DNA from: CAXBMB01 sp052078155
GTDB taxonomy: Bacteria; Pseudomonadota; Alphaproteobacteria; Kiloniellales; DSM-21159
Assembly: GCA_052078155.1 (NCBI GenBank)
Contig: JBQJBP010000002.1
Span: forward strand, 434,001 to 498,000
DNA: 64,000 nt
Reading direction: 5' to 3'
The position numbers were made by a program, and so were the translations under genes. The notes beneath the pieces are model-generated. The model was not told where the DNA came from, made no database searches, and worked only from the letters and a program-made list of their open reading frames with translations. Positions within the stretch are counted from its first letter, which is position 1. Every line of letters starts with the position of its first letter. Shown here piece by piece: positions 9,448 through 17,467 of the stretch.

Positions 9448-9717
9448 GAAGTTTGTGCCGATAGACTAATGTGATTAGTGGGCGAAAGTACAAAGGGTGC
9501 AGGGAGACGGGTCAGAGGGATCTGACTGATGGAGCTTGTCCACAGAGCCTCACTTTCGGTCAGAAAAACCAAGAACCCGTTAAGGTCTGGCAAAGAAACG
9601 ATAATAGCATCATAAATTTGCTTTGAATTTTAGACAGTTGTCAAAGCGATGATGGGGCGGCAATTCAGAGGGGCTCATGAATCGCCCCGGTGACCTGTTC
9701 TTTAATGAGGTTGGTCT

Positions 9718-10647
9718 TTATTCGAGGCCCATCAAACCCCGGGAAAAAGCCGAGGCTTCGAAGGGGCGCAGATCTTCCGCGCTTTCGCCGACCCCGATGG
9801 CATGAACGGGCAGGGCGTGGGCTTCTGCCAGGGCCACCAGCACACCACCCCGTGCCGATCCATCCAGCTTGGTCACCACCAAACCGGAAATCGATACCAG
9901 ATCCTTGAAAGTTGCCACCTGTTGCAGGGCGTTCTGGCCTGTTGTGGCGTCCAGAACCAACACCACATCGTGGGGCGCGTCTGGATCCAGCTTTTTAATC
10001 ACCCGCAGAACTTTTGCCAGCTCGGCCATCAGGTCGGACTTGTTGTGGAGGCGTCCGGCAGTGTCGATCAGCAGAAGGTCGACTTGCTCCGCCTTGGCTT
10101 TTTCCATCGCTTCATAGGCCAGTCCGGCGGCATCGCCGCCCTGCTTTCCACTGACCACGGGACAGCCTGTGCGCTGGCCCCAGAGCTGCAGCTGCTCGAT
10201 GGCGGCGGCCCGGAAGGTATCGCCGGCTGCCAGCATAACCTTCAGGCCTGCTTCGCTGTAGTGTTTGGCCAGTTTGCCGATGGTGGTGGTTTTGCCCGAG
10301 CCGTTGACGCCGACCATCAGCACCACGTGGGGTTTGCGATCGGCCCTGATGTCCAGCGGTTGGGTGACCGGTTCCAGAATGCGGGCGATATCGGCGGCCA
10401 GAGCCTCGCGCACTTCCTGGGGGTCCACGTCTTTGTTGAACCGGGTGCGGGCCAGTTCACCGGTCAGTTTGGCAGCGGTGGTCACCCCCAGATCCGAGGT
10501 GATCAGCAGCTCTTCCAGTTCTTCCAGCGCTTCGTCATCCAGCTTGCGCTTGGTAAAAATCCCGGTGATGCCGTCGCTGATTTTTGAAGAGGAACGGGTC
10601 AGTCCTGCCTTTAACCGAGACAGCCACCCCACTTTTGACTCACTCAC
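9718..10647 (-). CDS. ftsY: Signal recognition particle receptor FtsY
   Basis: FtsY is the membrane-docking SRP GTPase that delivers ribosome-nascent chain complexes to SecYEG. The 309-residue protein has the N domain (about 1-95) and the G domain with GVNGSGKTTTIGKLAK (P-loop), DTFRAAAIEQL, LIDTAGRLHNK and TKLDGSARGG. The acidic A domain of E. coli FtsY is essentially absent, leaving a short basic start, as in many alphaproteobacteria. The start is a GTG with AAGAGG upstream. It follows dapF and mtaB on the same strand. Confidence 0.97.
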   Translation of the reverse strand: MSESKVGWLSRLKAGLTRSSSKISDGITGIFTKRKLDDEALEELEELLITSDLGVTTAAKLTGELARTRFNKDVDPQEVREALAADIARILEPVTQPLDIRADRKPHVVLMVGVNGSGKTTTIGKLAKHYSEAGLKVMLAAGDTFRAAAIEQLQLWGQRTGCPVVSGKQGGDAAGLAYEAMEKAKAEQVDLLLIDTAGRLHNKSDLMAELAKVLRVIKKLDPDAPHDVVLVLDATTGQNALQQVATFKDLVSISGLVVTKLDGSARGGVLVALAEAHALPVHAIGVGESAEDLRPFEASAFSRGLMGLE

Positions 10648-10783
10648 CCTTGTGCCTCTTCTTTCTGCTCATGAACGACCAACAAAACGGATCGTTTGGT
10701 CTTACAACAAGTAGGTTCCGGCGATGGCCGCCCACGTGGAATTGGTTTCAAGCGCAAAGGCTTCATGCCAGACCGGTCGTGCT

Positions 10784-12067
10784 TTAGTTGGCGGCACCGT
10801 ACAGTTTGCCGTTTTCAGCGGCAATGATCCTGGTGCTTCGGATGTCCCCGATGGGACCTTCCAGAACCACCGGCGCAAAATGTTCACTGCGCCCCAGCCG
10901 TTCTTCTTCAATCAGGACGTCCAGGCGGGTGCCGACACAGCTGTCCAGGAAGCGGGTCACCGCCTTGTTTCCGGCTTCTCGTAACAGGGCGGCGCGTTCC
11001 TTCCGCAGGGGTTTGGGCACGCTGGGCATGCGGGCTGCCGGGGTGCCGCTGCGCTCCGAATAGGGAAAGACATGCAGCCAGGTCAGACCGGCATCTTCCA
11101 CCAGGTTCAGGCTGTTGCGGAACATGTCTTCTGTCTCGGTCGGAAATCCGGCGATGATGTCGGCGCCAAACACCACATCGGGGCGCAGGCTGCGGACCTT
11201 TTCGCACAGCGTGATAACATCCTGACGCAGATGTCGGCGCTTCATGCGTTTGAGCACCATATCATCACCTGCCTGGACCGACAGATGCAGATGGGGCATC
11301 AGGCGGGGCTCTTCAGCCAGCAGGCGGAAGAAATCCTCATCCAGTTCCACCGGATCTACCGATGACAGGCGCAGCCGGGCCAGGTCCGGTACAAGCGCCA
11401 GCAGGCGGCGCATCATCTGGCCGAGGCTGGGCGTGCCGGGCAAGTCAGACCCGTAAGAGGTAATGTCGACGCCGCTCAGCACCACTTCCTTGACGCCGCT
11501 GTCCACCAGTGTGCGGACCTGGGTGACGATTTCCCCCATGGGCACGGAGCGGCTGGGCCCGCGCCCGAAAGGAATGATGCAAAAGGTGCAACGGTGATCA
11601 CAGCCCTGCTGCACTTCAATGAAGGCGCGGGTTTTTTCCTGGAATCCCTCGATCAGATGGCCGGCGGTTTCCCTGGCGGACATGATGTCGTTCACCACCA
11701 CCCGGGGCACGCCGTTAGGGGCAAAGCTTGCCTTGTCCATCTTATCCAGATTGCCCAGAACCCGGTCGACTTCCGGCATGGCAGCATAGCGGTCCGGGTC
11801 AATCTGAACCGCACAGCCTGTGACAATCACCTCAGCCTCGGGATGGTCCCGGCGGGCTTTGCGCACGGCCTGGCGGAACTGGCGTTCGGCTTCAGCTGTC
11901 ACGGCGCAGGAATTGAGGATCACCGCATTTTCCAGCCCGGCATCGCGGGCATTCTGGCGCATCACTTCGGACTCGAAGGCGTTCAGCCGACAGCCGAAGG
12001 TGACCAGCTTGGCCTCGGCCAAAGCGGTTTCCTTTTCCTGGGGGGTCTGCTGGGGTTTGCTGGACAT
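10784..12067 (-). CDS. mtaB: tRNA (t6A37)-methylthiotransferase MtaB
   Basis: MtaB converts t6A37 to ms2t6A37 in ANN-decoding tRNAs by radical-SAM methylthiolation. The N-terminal UPF0004 domain has three cluster cysteines: Cys26 (FGCRLNAFESEV), Cys54 (NSCAVTAEAERQ) and Cys85 (VTGCAVQ). The radical-SAM motif CDHRCTFC (Cys156, 160, 163) follows, and a C-terminal TRAM-like region ends the 427-residue chain. RLNAFES distinguishes it from MiaB and RimO. Gaps of 95 bp to dapF and 136 bp to ftsY suggest a co-transcribed dapF-mtaB-ftsY unit. Confidence 0.95.
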   Translation of the reverse strand: MSSKPQQTPQEKETALAEAKLVTFGCRLNAFESEVMRQNARDAGLENAVILNSCAVTAEAERQFRQAVRKARRDHPEAEVIVTGCAVQIDPDRYAAMPEVDRVLGNLDKMDKASFAPNGVPRVVVNDIMSARETAGHLIEGFQEKTRAFIEVQQGCDHRCTFCIIPFGRGPSRSVPMGEIVTQVRTLVDSGVKEVVLSGVDITSYGSDLPGTPSLGQMMRRLLALVPDLARLRLSSVDPVELDEDFFRLLAEEPRLMPHLHLSVQAGDDMVLKRMKRRHLRQDVITLCEKVRSLRPDVVFGADIIAGFPTETEDMFRNSLNLVEDAGLTWLHVFPYSERSGTPAARMPSVPKPLRKERAALLREAGNKAVTRFLDSCVGTRLDVLIEEERLGRSEHFAPVVLEGPIGDIRSTRIIAAENGKLYGAAN

Positions 12068-12162
12068 GGCCCGGGTTATATGGGGTTGGGGGCCCTACTG
12101 TCCACTGCAAGCTGATGATGGCTGGCCTGTGTGCAGAGCGGGATCAAAGCGCTCAGGCCTTT

Positions 12163-13017
12163 TCACCCGAGCAAGCGGGCATCCAGTGTGCCCAGAAACG
12201 CCGTGGCCACCGGACCGGTCATCAGCACATGACCATCTTCTTCCCGCCATTCCATGTAGAGGGTCCCGCCCGGCTGATCAATGCGGGCCTTGCGGTCACA
12301 CACGCCCCGGCGCACAGCCCCGACGATGGCCGCACAGGCCCCGCTGCCACTGGCCAGAGTGATGCCCGCGCCCCGCTCCCAGATCCGTTGCTTCAGATGG
12401 TCACGCGTCAGGGGCTGAACCAGCTGGACGTTGGTGCGGTTGGGATAGAGCGGGTGATGTTCGATCTGGGGCCCCAGTTCTTCCAGGGGCAGGTCAAAGA
12501 GATCTGTTGTCAGATCGTCGATGATAAAGACGGCATGGGGGTTACCCACGGACAGGGCGGTCGGTTGGGAGAGCGGACCAACCGTCAGATCCAGCTGCAG
12601 AGTGTCCATTTCCCGGGCCAGGGGGACCTGATCCCAGTTCAGATAGGCCGGACCCATATCTACGGTCACCAGGTCATCTTTGGCGGCCTGGCAGGCAAGA
12701 TTGCCGTTCAGGGTGCGGATCACGGCGGTGTCCCGTCCGCTTTCAGCAAACAGCAGCGAGGCCACACAGCGGGTGGCATTGCCGCAAGCCTCAGCTTCGC
12801 TGCCGTCGTTGTTGTAGATGCGCATGAAAAGGTCGGCGCTGCTGTCCTCAGCGGCAAGAGGTTCCAGCACGATCAATTGGTCACAGCCCACCCCCTGGCG
12901 GCGATCAGCAATAGCGGCGGCTTGCTGGCTGCTCAAAGGAAAGGGGCTCTGGCGGGCGTCGACGATGACAAAGTCGTTGCCCAGCCCATGCATCTTGCGA
13001 AAAGGACGGTTGCTCAT
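12163..13017 (-). CDS. dapF: Diaminopimelate epimerase
   Basis: DapF interconverts LL- and meso-diaminopimelate for lysine and peptidoglycan synthesis. The 284-residue protein has the paired domains and both catalytic cysteines: Cys78 in EAEACGNATRCV and Cys228 in SGSGACAAIVG. KMHGLGNDFVIVD at the N-terminus is diagnostic, as is NPHAVFIID in the middle. ATG at 13017 fits the family start. It is the first gene of the dapF-mtaB-ftsY series. Confidence 0.97.
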   Translation of the reverse strand: MSNRPFRKMHGLGNDFVIVDARQSPFPLSSQQAAAIADRRQGVGCDQLIVLEPLAAEDSSADLFMRIYNNDGSEAEACGNATRCVASLLFAESGRDTAVIRTLNGNLACQAAKDDLVTVDMGPAYLNWDQVPLAREMDTLQLDLTVGPLSQPTALSVGNPHAVFIIDDLTTDLFDLPLEELGPQIEHHPLYPNRTNVQLVQPLTRDHLKQRIWERGAGITLASGSGACAAIVGAVRRGVCDRKARIDQPGGTLYMEWREEDGHVLMTGPVATAFLGTLDARLLG

Positions 13018-13360
13018 ATCAGGGTTATAGGGGGGTGCCTTTCCAACGTCCAGCCAAGGCTGGTTTCACCTCTTGTGACAAAGAGGCAAGGGCCACTGAT
13101 GGGTGCCTGAATGTCTCCCGATTTGGGGCCTGCCAGAAACAAGCAGATGGAAGGAAAGCAGGTAAGTTGCTGAAATACTGCAGATTGTTTGACCTGGGTG
13201 GAAAGCAGTAAGAATCAACGTCAAAAAGACGGTTAAAAATAAGTTAATTCAATAGCTTGTAAGATTTAATGTAGTCAGAAGGACAGGTCAGGTCATTCCT
13301 AAAGACGTGATGGTAAGGAGTTGACCGTAAAAGAGAAAACCAGACTTCTGCGAGTTTGCT
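13018..13360. other. Intergenic region, no gene seen
   Basis: About 340 bp between dapF and the glycerophosphodiesterase gene. It is AT-richer than its surroundings (13200-13290), as expected for a promoter region ahead of dapF, but I cannot place a promoter with confidence. Confidence 0.4.
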
Positions 13361-14500
13361 TCAGGGTTTTGGGTAGGCAGGTGGCAGTGCCAAACCTTTG
13401 TCGGCCATGACGGCACGCAGGCGATCAGGGTAGTCGCTGATGATGCCATCAACCCCCTGGTCGATCAGCCTGGCCATGTCTTCCGGGCTGTTGACGGTCC
13501 AGACCACGACTTTCAGGCCCAGAGCCTGGGCCTCTTTCAGGTCTGCGTCTGACAGGTCTTTCCAGTAGGGTGACCAGACCTGCCCGCCTGCTGCAGCCAC
13601 CAGGGCCGGGACGGAACCGTGATCGTCATAGTCAAACCCTCCCAGCCAGGGGGAGGCCCCGTCCTGCCCGGCCTGAACATTATCCAGCCAACGCTGTTGG
13701 GCCGTCAGGTGAACCCGGGGAATTTCCGGGGCCAGATTTTTCATCAGCATCAAAGACTGCCAGTCGAATGATTGCAGGCTGACCCGCTCTGTGACAGCGG
13801 CGTCCTGAACGGCTGTTAGGATGGCCCGGACCAGCGCGTCAGTATCAGGCGACGTCGGATGCCCCGGCCTGATCTTTGTCTCGATGTTGTAGCGGATCTT
13901 GCCGCCGCTGCGGGGCTCTGCCAGGGCAAAGAGGTCGGAGAGCGTGGGGAGAGCTGTGCCGTCACGCGGCTGCTGATCGGGAAATCGCTGTTGAGTGCGG
14001 CTGCCCGCTTTGCTGCGCCCGACATCATAACTTTTCAGTTCCGCCAGGGTCAGGTCCCGCAAGGCCGCTGTGGGTTTTTCCAGCCAGCGACCCTGATCGT
14101 CTCGGGTAATGTCGGCAGACAAGGTGGGGTCGTGGCTGATGATCACCTGATTGTCCAGACTGAGGCCCACATCCAGTTCCAGCGTTGTGACCCCGATGGC
14201 CAGAGCTTCTTCGAAGGCCGGCAGGGTGTTTTCCGGCAAAAGGCCCCGGGCTCCCCGGTGACCCTGTGCATCAAAGTCGGGCAGGCTCCCTGCGGCTTCA
14301 GCTTGCGGCAGCAGGCCGAGTGATTTTTTCCCGTCCAGCTCTGGCCCGAACAGCACGAGGGCCAGCAGGAGAGACAGCACCAGGCCAAGGGCGGACAGGC
14401 GAACTGGCCAGGAAAGGCGACGCCGTGACCGCATGGAAAGGGCTGCGTTGCTGGCTTGGCCAGCCCGGCTGCTGGGATCGCTGTGGTGTGGCTGAGTCAT
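13361..14500 (-). CDS. Membrane-anchored or secreted glycerophosphodiester phosphodiesterase
   Basis: A GDPD-family TIM-barrel phosphodiesterase that hydrolyses glycerophosphodiesters to glycerol 3-phosphate and an alcohol. Residues 25-31 are basic and are followed by one hydrophobic segment (about 33-52), giving an N-terminal anchor or uncleaved signal with the enzyme outside the inner membrane. The active-site set is visible: His81-Arg82 in GHRGARG, Glu90-Asn91 in PENT, Glu108 and Asp110 in LELDVG, and His123 in ISHDP. VVWTVNSPEDMARLIDQGVD and GIISDYPD near the C-terminus complete the fold. Length (379) reflects the anchor and a linker. Confidence 0.94.
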   Translation of the reverse strand: MTQPHHSDPSSRAGQASNAALSMRSRRRLSWPVRLSALGLVLSLLLALVLFGPELDGKKSLGLLPQAEAAGSLPDFDAQGHRGARGLLPENTLPAFEEALAIGVTTLELDVGLSLDNQVIISHDPTLSADITRDDQGRWLEKPTAALRDLTLAELKSYDVGRSKAGSRTQQRFPDQQPRDGTALPTLSDLFALAEPRSGGKIRYNIETKIRPGHPTSPDTDALVRAILTAVQDAAVTERVSLQSFDWQSLMLMKNLAPEIPRVHLTAQQRWLDNVQAGQDGASPWLGGFDYDDHGSVPALVAAAGGQVWSPYWKDLSDADLKEAQALGLKVVVWTVNSPEDMARLIDQGVDGIISDYPDRLRAVMADKGLALPPAYPKP

Positions 14501-14539
14501 AAGGGGACTTTAAGCCAAGGCAGAGGAATTAGAAACGGA

Positions 14540-15223
14540 TTAGAGATCACAAAGCCGTTCGGTCCAGCGGGCTGTTTCCCGGGCTTCGTCACCGGGCTGC
14601 TGCTTCAGCCAGTCAAGCGTCCCGGCCAGATGGGCGGCGGATTTGTTCTGGTTCAGCTTAGCTTTGCACTGCAGGTCGGTCAGGTGCAGCTCAAAGGTAA
14701 GGATTCCCCGGCGCTGCATTTGCAGGAACCGCTCTTTCTGCCCCTCCAGGGACCAGGAAGGCGCCAGGTCCTGTTCATGCAGAGTCACCATCTGCTCCAG
14801 GAACGCCGCAGCCTCCTCATCATTCAGCAGGTGCACCCTGCCCCGCGCCTGAACCTGCAGATAGTTCCAGGTGGGCACAGCCGGGCCGGCCGGATAGGCC
14901 GTGGGAGAAATGTAGGCGTGCGGCCCCTGAAACAAGACCAGAATCTCGCTGTCGGATGCCGGGCTTTCTGAGGTGTCCCGCTGGCTCAGGTCCAGCAACA
15001 CCTCCACCTGGGGATTGGGCCGGGCCAGGTGACCCTGCAGCCGCCAGGTGGTCGGATCCTGATAGGCATCGCTGTCCGGATCCGGATGGTGCAGCAGCAC
15101 AGGTAAACTGCTGGCCAGCATGCGGCCATCGGCGGATGTGATCATCTGCGCGAAATTGTAGCGGGTGATCAGGTCGGCGATGGCTTGCAGGTCGGTGACG
15201 GCAAAGGGCTGGGGCAGGTACAT
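14540..15223 (-). CDS. PaiB-type FMN-binding negative transcriptional regulator
   Basis: The protein matches the PaiB family, small split-barrel flavin-binding proteins named after a Bacillus repressor of sporulation and protease genes. The N-terminal MYLPQPFAVTDLQAIADLI and the internal LQGHLARPNPQ and FQGPHAYISPTAY are characteristic. An upstream ATG at 15310 is open, but family members begin at MYxP, so I place the start at 15223 (227 residues). There is no helix-turn-helix, and the DNA-binding role is not established outside Bacillus. A flavin-dependent function is equally possible. Confidence 0.88.
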   Translation of the reverse strand: MYLPQPFAVTDLQAIADLITRYNFAQMITSADGRMLASSLPVLLHHPDPDSDAYQDPTTWRLQGHLARPNPQVEVLLDLSQRDTSESPASDSEILVLFQGPHAYISPTAYPAGPAVPTWNYLQVQARGRVHLLNDEEAAAFLEQMVTLHEQDLAPSWSLEGQKERFLQMQRRGILTFELHLTDLQCKAKLNQNKSAAHLAGTLDWLKQQPGDEARETARWTERLCDL

Positions 15224-15562
15224 GGTGAAATAGCGGCTTTCAGGATGGAGATGGATGTTCTGCGCATTCTGCCTGGCTATTGGTTCAGGAAAAAGGGCCG
15301 GTTTTGCCAATTTCTTGAGTCCAAAGTTACCGGAAAGCCAGTGTGATCCCGGTCGTTCTTTTCACCACCCTGGCGGCTCAATCGTCACAGAGCCGGATAT
15401 CGATGAATTTCACCGGGTCCTGCCGGAACCCGTGGAGGGGGGCCGTGGGAGCCTGCACTGCGGCCTTGCCTCTTGTCACCTGTTGAGGGGGATGGCCGCC
15501 GTCAGGCGTCGGACCCCGGTGGTTTCCAAGCAAAGCGATCAAGCGCCAGGGGAGTTGCCGTG
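15224..15562. other. Divergent intergenic region
   Basis: This stretch separates the minus-strand PaiB-like gene from the plus-strand TIG-domain gene and should hold both promoters. No motif could be assigned. In-frame codons upstream of 15563 are open back to 15473 but lack a ribosome-binding site. Confidence 0.4.
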
Positions 15563-16516
15563 ATGGAACAGCTGTTGAAGGTTCCCAAAGACATTGGCGG
15601 GACAGACGATCCGGCCCGACCGTCAGCGCTGCCCGGTGCAGCCAGCAATGTGGGAGCGGCGGAAGAAAAGGAAACCCGGGCCAGCCGCCCCATGTCCTTT
15701 GTCACTCAGACACTGCTGCTGGCTTATCTGCTGCTGCTCAGTCTGTTGCTGTTCTACCTGCTGATTTTCTTCTGGCCGGGTAACGAGGCGCCAGGAGCTG
15801 TGGGGTCTGAAACAGCGAAGCTCTTCGGGGTGATCCAGGTGGAGGTGTCGGGCCAGATCCGGTTGATCCTGCTGGTGCTGGTCTCCGGCGCGCTTGGGGG
15901 ACTGATCCACGCCTTTCGGTCCTTTGCAGCCTTTTCCGGTCAGCGTCGACTGGTGGCTTCCTGGGCCTTCTGGTACGTGTCACGGCCCTTTTCAGCAGCC
16001 ATTCTGGCGTTGCTGTTTTACCTGCTGATTGCCGGGGGATTTCTGCCTGATCCAAAGGCCAGCGGCGGGGCCAAGCCCAGCATTCCGGCCATCTGTGGCT
16101 TTGCGGCCTTGATGGGATTGTTCAGCGAGCAAGCCGTCAACAAACTGCGGGAAGTGGTGCAGACCCTGCTGGCCACCAGCCGTTCAGAAAAGCTGGGGGA
16201 TCATCTGTCGGAAAAAGGCGGCACCCCGCTGCTGCAGAGCCTGGCTCCCACCTCCGTCACAGCCGGTCAGGCCGCCCTGATTACCCTGACGGGGGCAAAC
16301 TTCACCAGCCACACCTCTGTGCGGGTCGGTGGCAGCGAACTGCAGCCGAGCTTTGTGGATGATCAGACCCTGCGTCTGTCCCTGAGTGCCGAAATCCTGA
16401 CAGGGGTTTCCAGTCTGCCTGTTCAGGTTCTGTCCGCAGACGGCGCACAGAGTGCCGAGCTGGTGCTGGCCGTTAGCCCCCCACCGGATAACACAACGGT
16501 GGAGGAAGACGGCTGA
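15563..16516 (+). CDS. Membrane protein with C-terminal IPT/TIG-like domain
   Basis: A 317-residue protein of unknown function. ATG at 15563 is chosen because AGGGGAG lies 7 bases upstream; an in-frame ATG at 15473 has no such site. Predicted membrane segments lie at about residues 47-71, 100-118, 142-160 and 166-178. The C-terminal part (about 221-305) has the immunoglobulin-like IPT/TIG pattern: PTSVTAGQAALITLTGANF, then SVRVGG and PVQVLSADGAQSAELVL. TIG domains bind proteins, sugars or DNA, here probably at the membrane face. It is convergent with sdhB and separated from it by a terminator. Confidence 0.8.
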   Translation: MEQLLKVPKDIGGTDDPARPSALPGAASNVGAAEEKETRASRPMSFVTQTLLLAYLLLLSLLLFYLLIFFWPGNEAPGAVGSETAKLFGVIQVEVSGQIRLILLVLVSGALGGLIHAFRSFAAFSGQRRLVASWAFWYVSRPFSAAILALLFYLLIAGGFLPDPKASGGAKPSIPAICGFAALMGLFSEQAVNKLREVVQTLLATSRSEKLGDHLSEKGGTPLLQSLAPTSVTAGQAALITLTGANFTSHTSVRVGGSELQPSFVDDQTLRLSLSAEILTGVSSLPVQVLSADGAQSAELVLAVSPPPDNTTVEEDG

Positions 16517-16565
16517 GGCGGGAAGAGGCAGGTAACTGCACCGGCGGTCGATTGCGCCAAAACGG

Positions 16566-16602
16566 AAAAAGGCTGCCAGATTGAATGCTGGCAGCCTTTG
16601 TT
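16566..16602. terminator. Bidirectional Rho-independent terminator between TIG gene and sdhB
   Basis: The perfect 9-bp inverted repeat GGCTGCCAG (16571-16579) and CTGGCAGCC (16588-16596) has an 8-base loop. A-run bases precede it and TTTGTT follows, so it can terminate the plus-strand TIG gene and the minus-strand sdh operon. Confidence 0.85.
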
Positions 16603-16642
16603 CCGTGAACCAGTGAGGGCGTCCCCGGGAGCCGGTTTGACT

Positions 16643-17422
16643 CTAACTTTTACGCTCCACCATCAGTTTCTTGATCTCGCCAATGGCTTTGGCGGGATTG
16701 AGACCTTTGGGGCAGGTGTTGGTGCAGTTCATGATGGTGTGGCAGCGGTAGAGACGGAAGGGATCTTCCAGATCGTCCAGGCGCTCGCCCGTGTGTTCGT
16801 CGCGGGTATCAGCGATCCAGCGGTAAGCCTGCAGCAGCACAGCCGGGCCCAGATAACGGTCACCGTTCCACCAGTAACTGGGGCAGGAGGTGCTGCAGGA
16901 GAAGCAGAGGATGCATTCCCACAGGCCATCCAGCTTGGCCCGGTCTTCAGGGCTTTGCAGACGCTCACGTTCCGGGGCCGGTGTGGTGGTTTTCAGCCAG
17001 GGCTCGATGGTGGCCAGCTGGGCATAGGGCTGGTTCAGATCGGGCACCAGATCCTTGACCACCGGCAGGTGCGGCAGAGGATAGATGGCCACGTCGCCGT
17101 CGACTTCATCGATGGAACAGGTACAGGCCAGGGTGTTGCGCCCGTTGATGTTCATGGCGCAGGAGCCACAGACGCCTTCCCGGCAGGAGCGCCGGAAGGT
17201 CACGCTGGGATCCACCTCGTTTTTGATCTTGATCAGGGCGTCCAGGACCATGGGGCCACAGTCGTCCATATCCAGCTCAAAGGTGTCCACCGTGGGGTTT
17301 TCGCCGTCGTCCGCAGACCAGCGATAGACCCGGAAGGATTTGATGTTTTTGCCACCGCTGTTGGCAGGCCAGGTTTTGCCTTTGCCGATCTTGGAATTTG
17401 CGGGGAGGGCTAGTTCTACCAT
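16643..17422 (-). CDS. sdhB: Succinate dehydrogenase iron-sulfur subunit
   Basis: SdhB carries electrons from the flavoprotein to quinone through three iron-sulfur clusters. The [2Fe-2S] site is seen in CREGVCGSCAMNINGRNTLAC, the [4Fe-4S] site in CILCFSCSTSCPSYWWN and the [3Fe-4S] site in CHTIMNCTNTCPKGLNP. The length of 259 is standard. It is the last gene of sdhCDAB, 45 bp after sdhA, and ends before a strong bidirectional terminator. AAGGAG precedes the ATG. Confidence 0.98.
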   Translation of the reverse strand: MVELALPANSKIGKGKTWPANSGGKNIKSFRVYRWSADDGENPTVDTFELDMDDCGPMVLDALIKIKNEVDPSVTFRRSCREGVCGSCAMNINGRNTLACTCSIDEVDGDVAIYPLPHLPVVKDLVPDLNQPYAQLATIEPWLKTTTPAPERERLQSPEDRAKLDGLWECILCFSCSTSCPSYWWNGDRYLGPAVLLQAYRWIADTRDEHTGERLDDLEDPFRLYRCHTIMNCTNTCPKGLNPAKAIGEIKKLMVERKS

Positions 17423-17467
17423 GAGTCTTGATCTCTCCTTGTCGTCCTTATTGTCCCAATACCGGCC

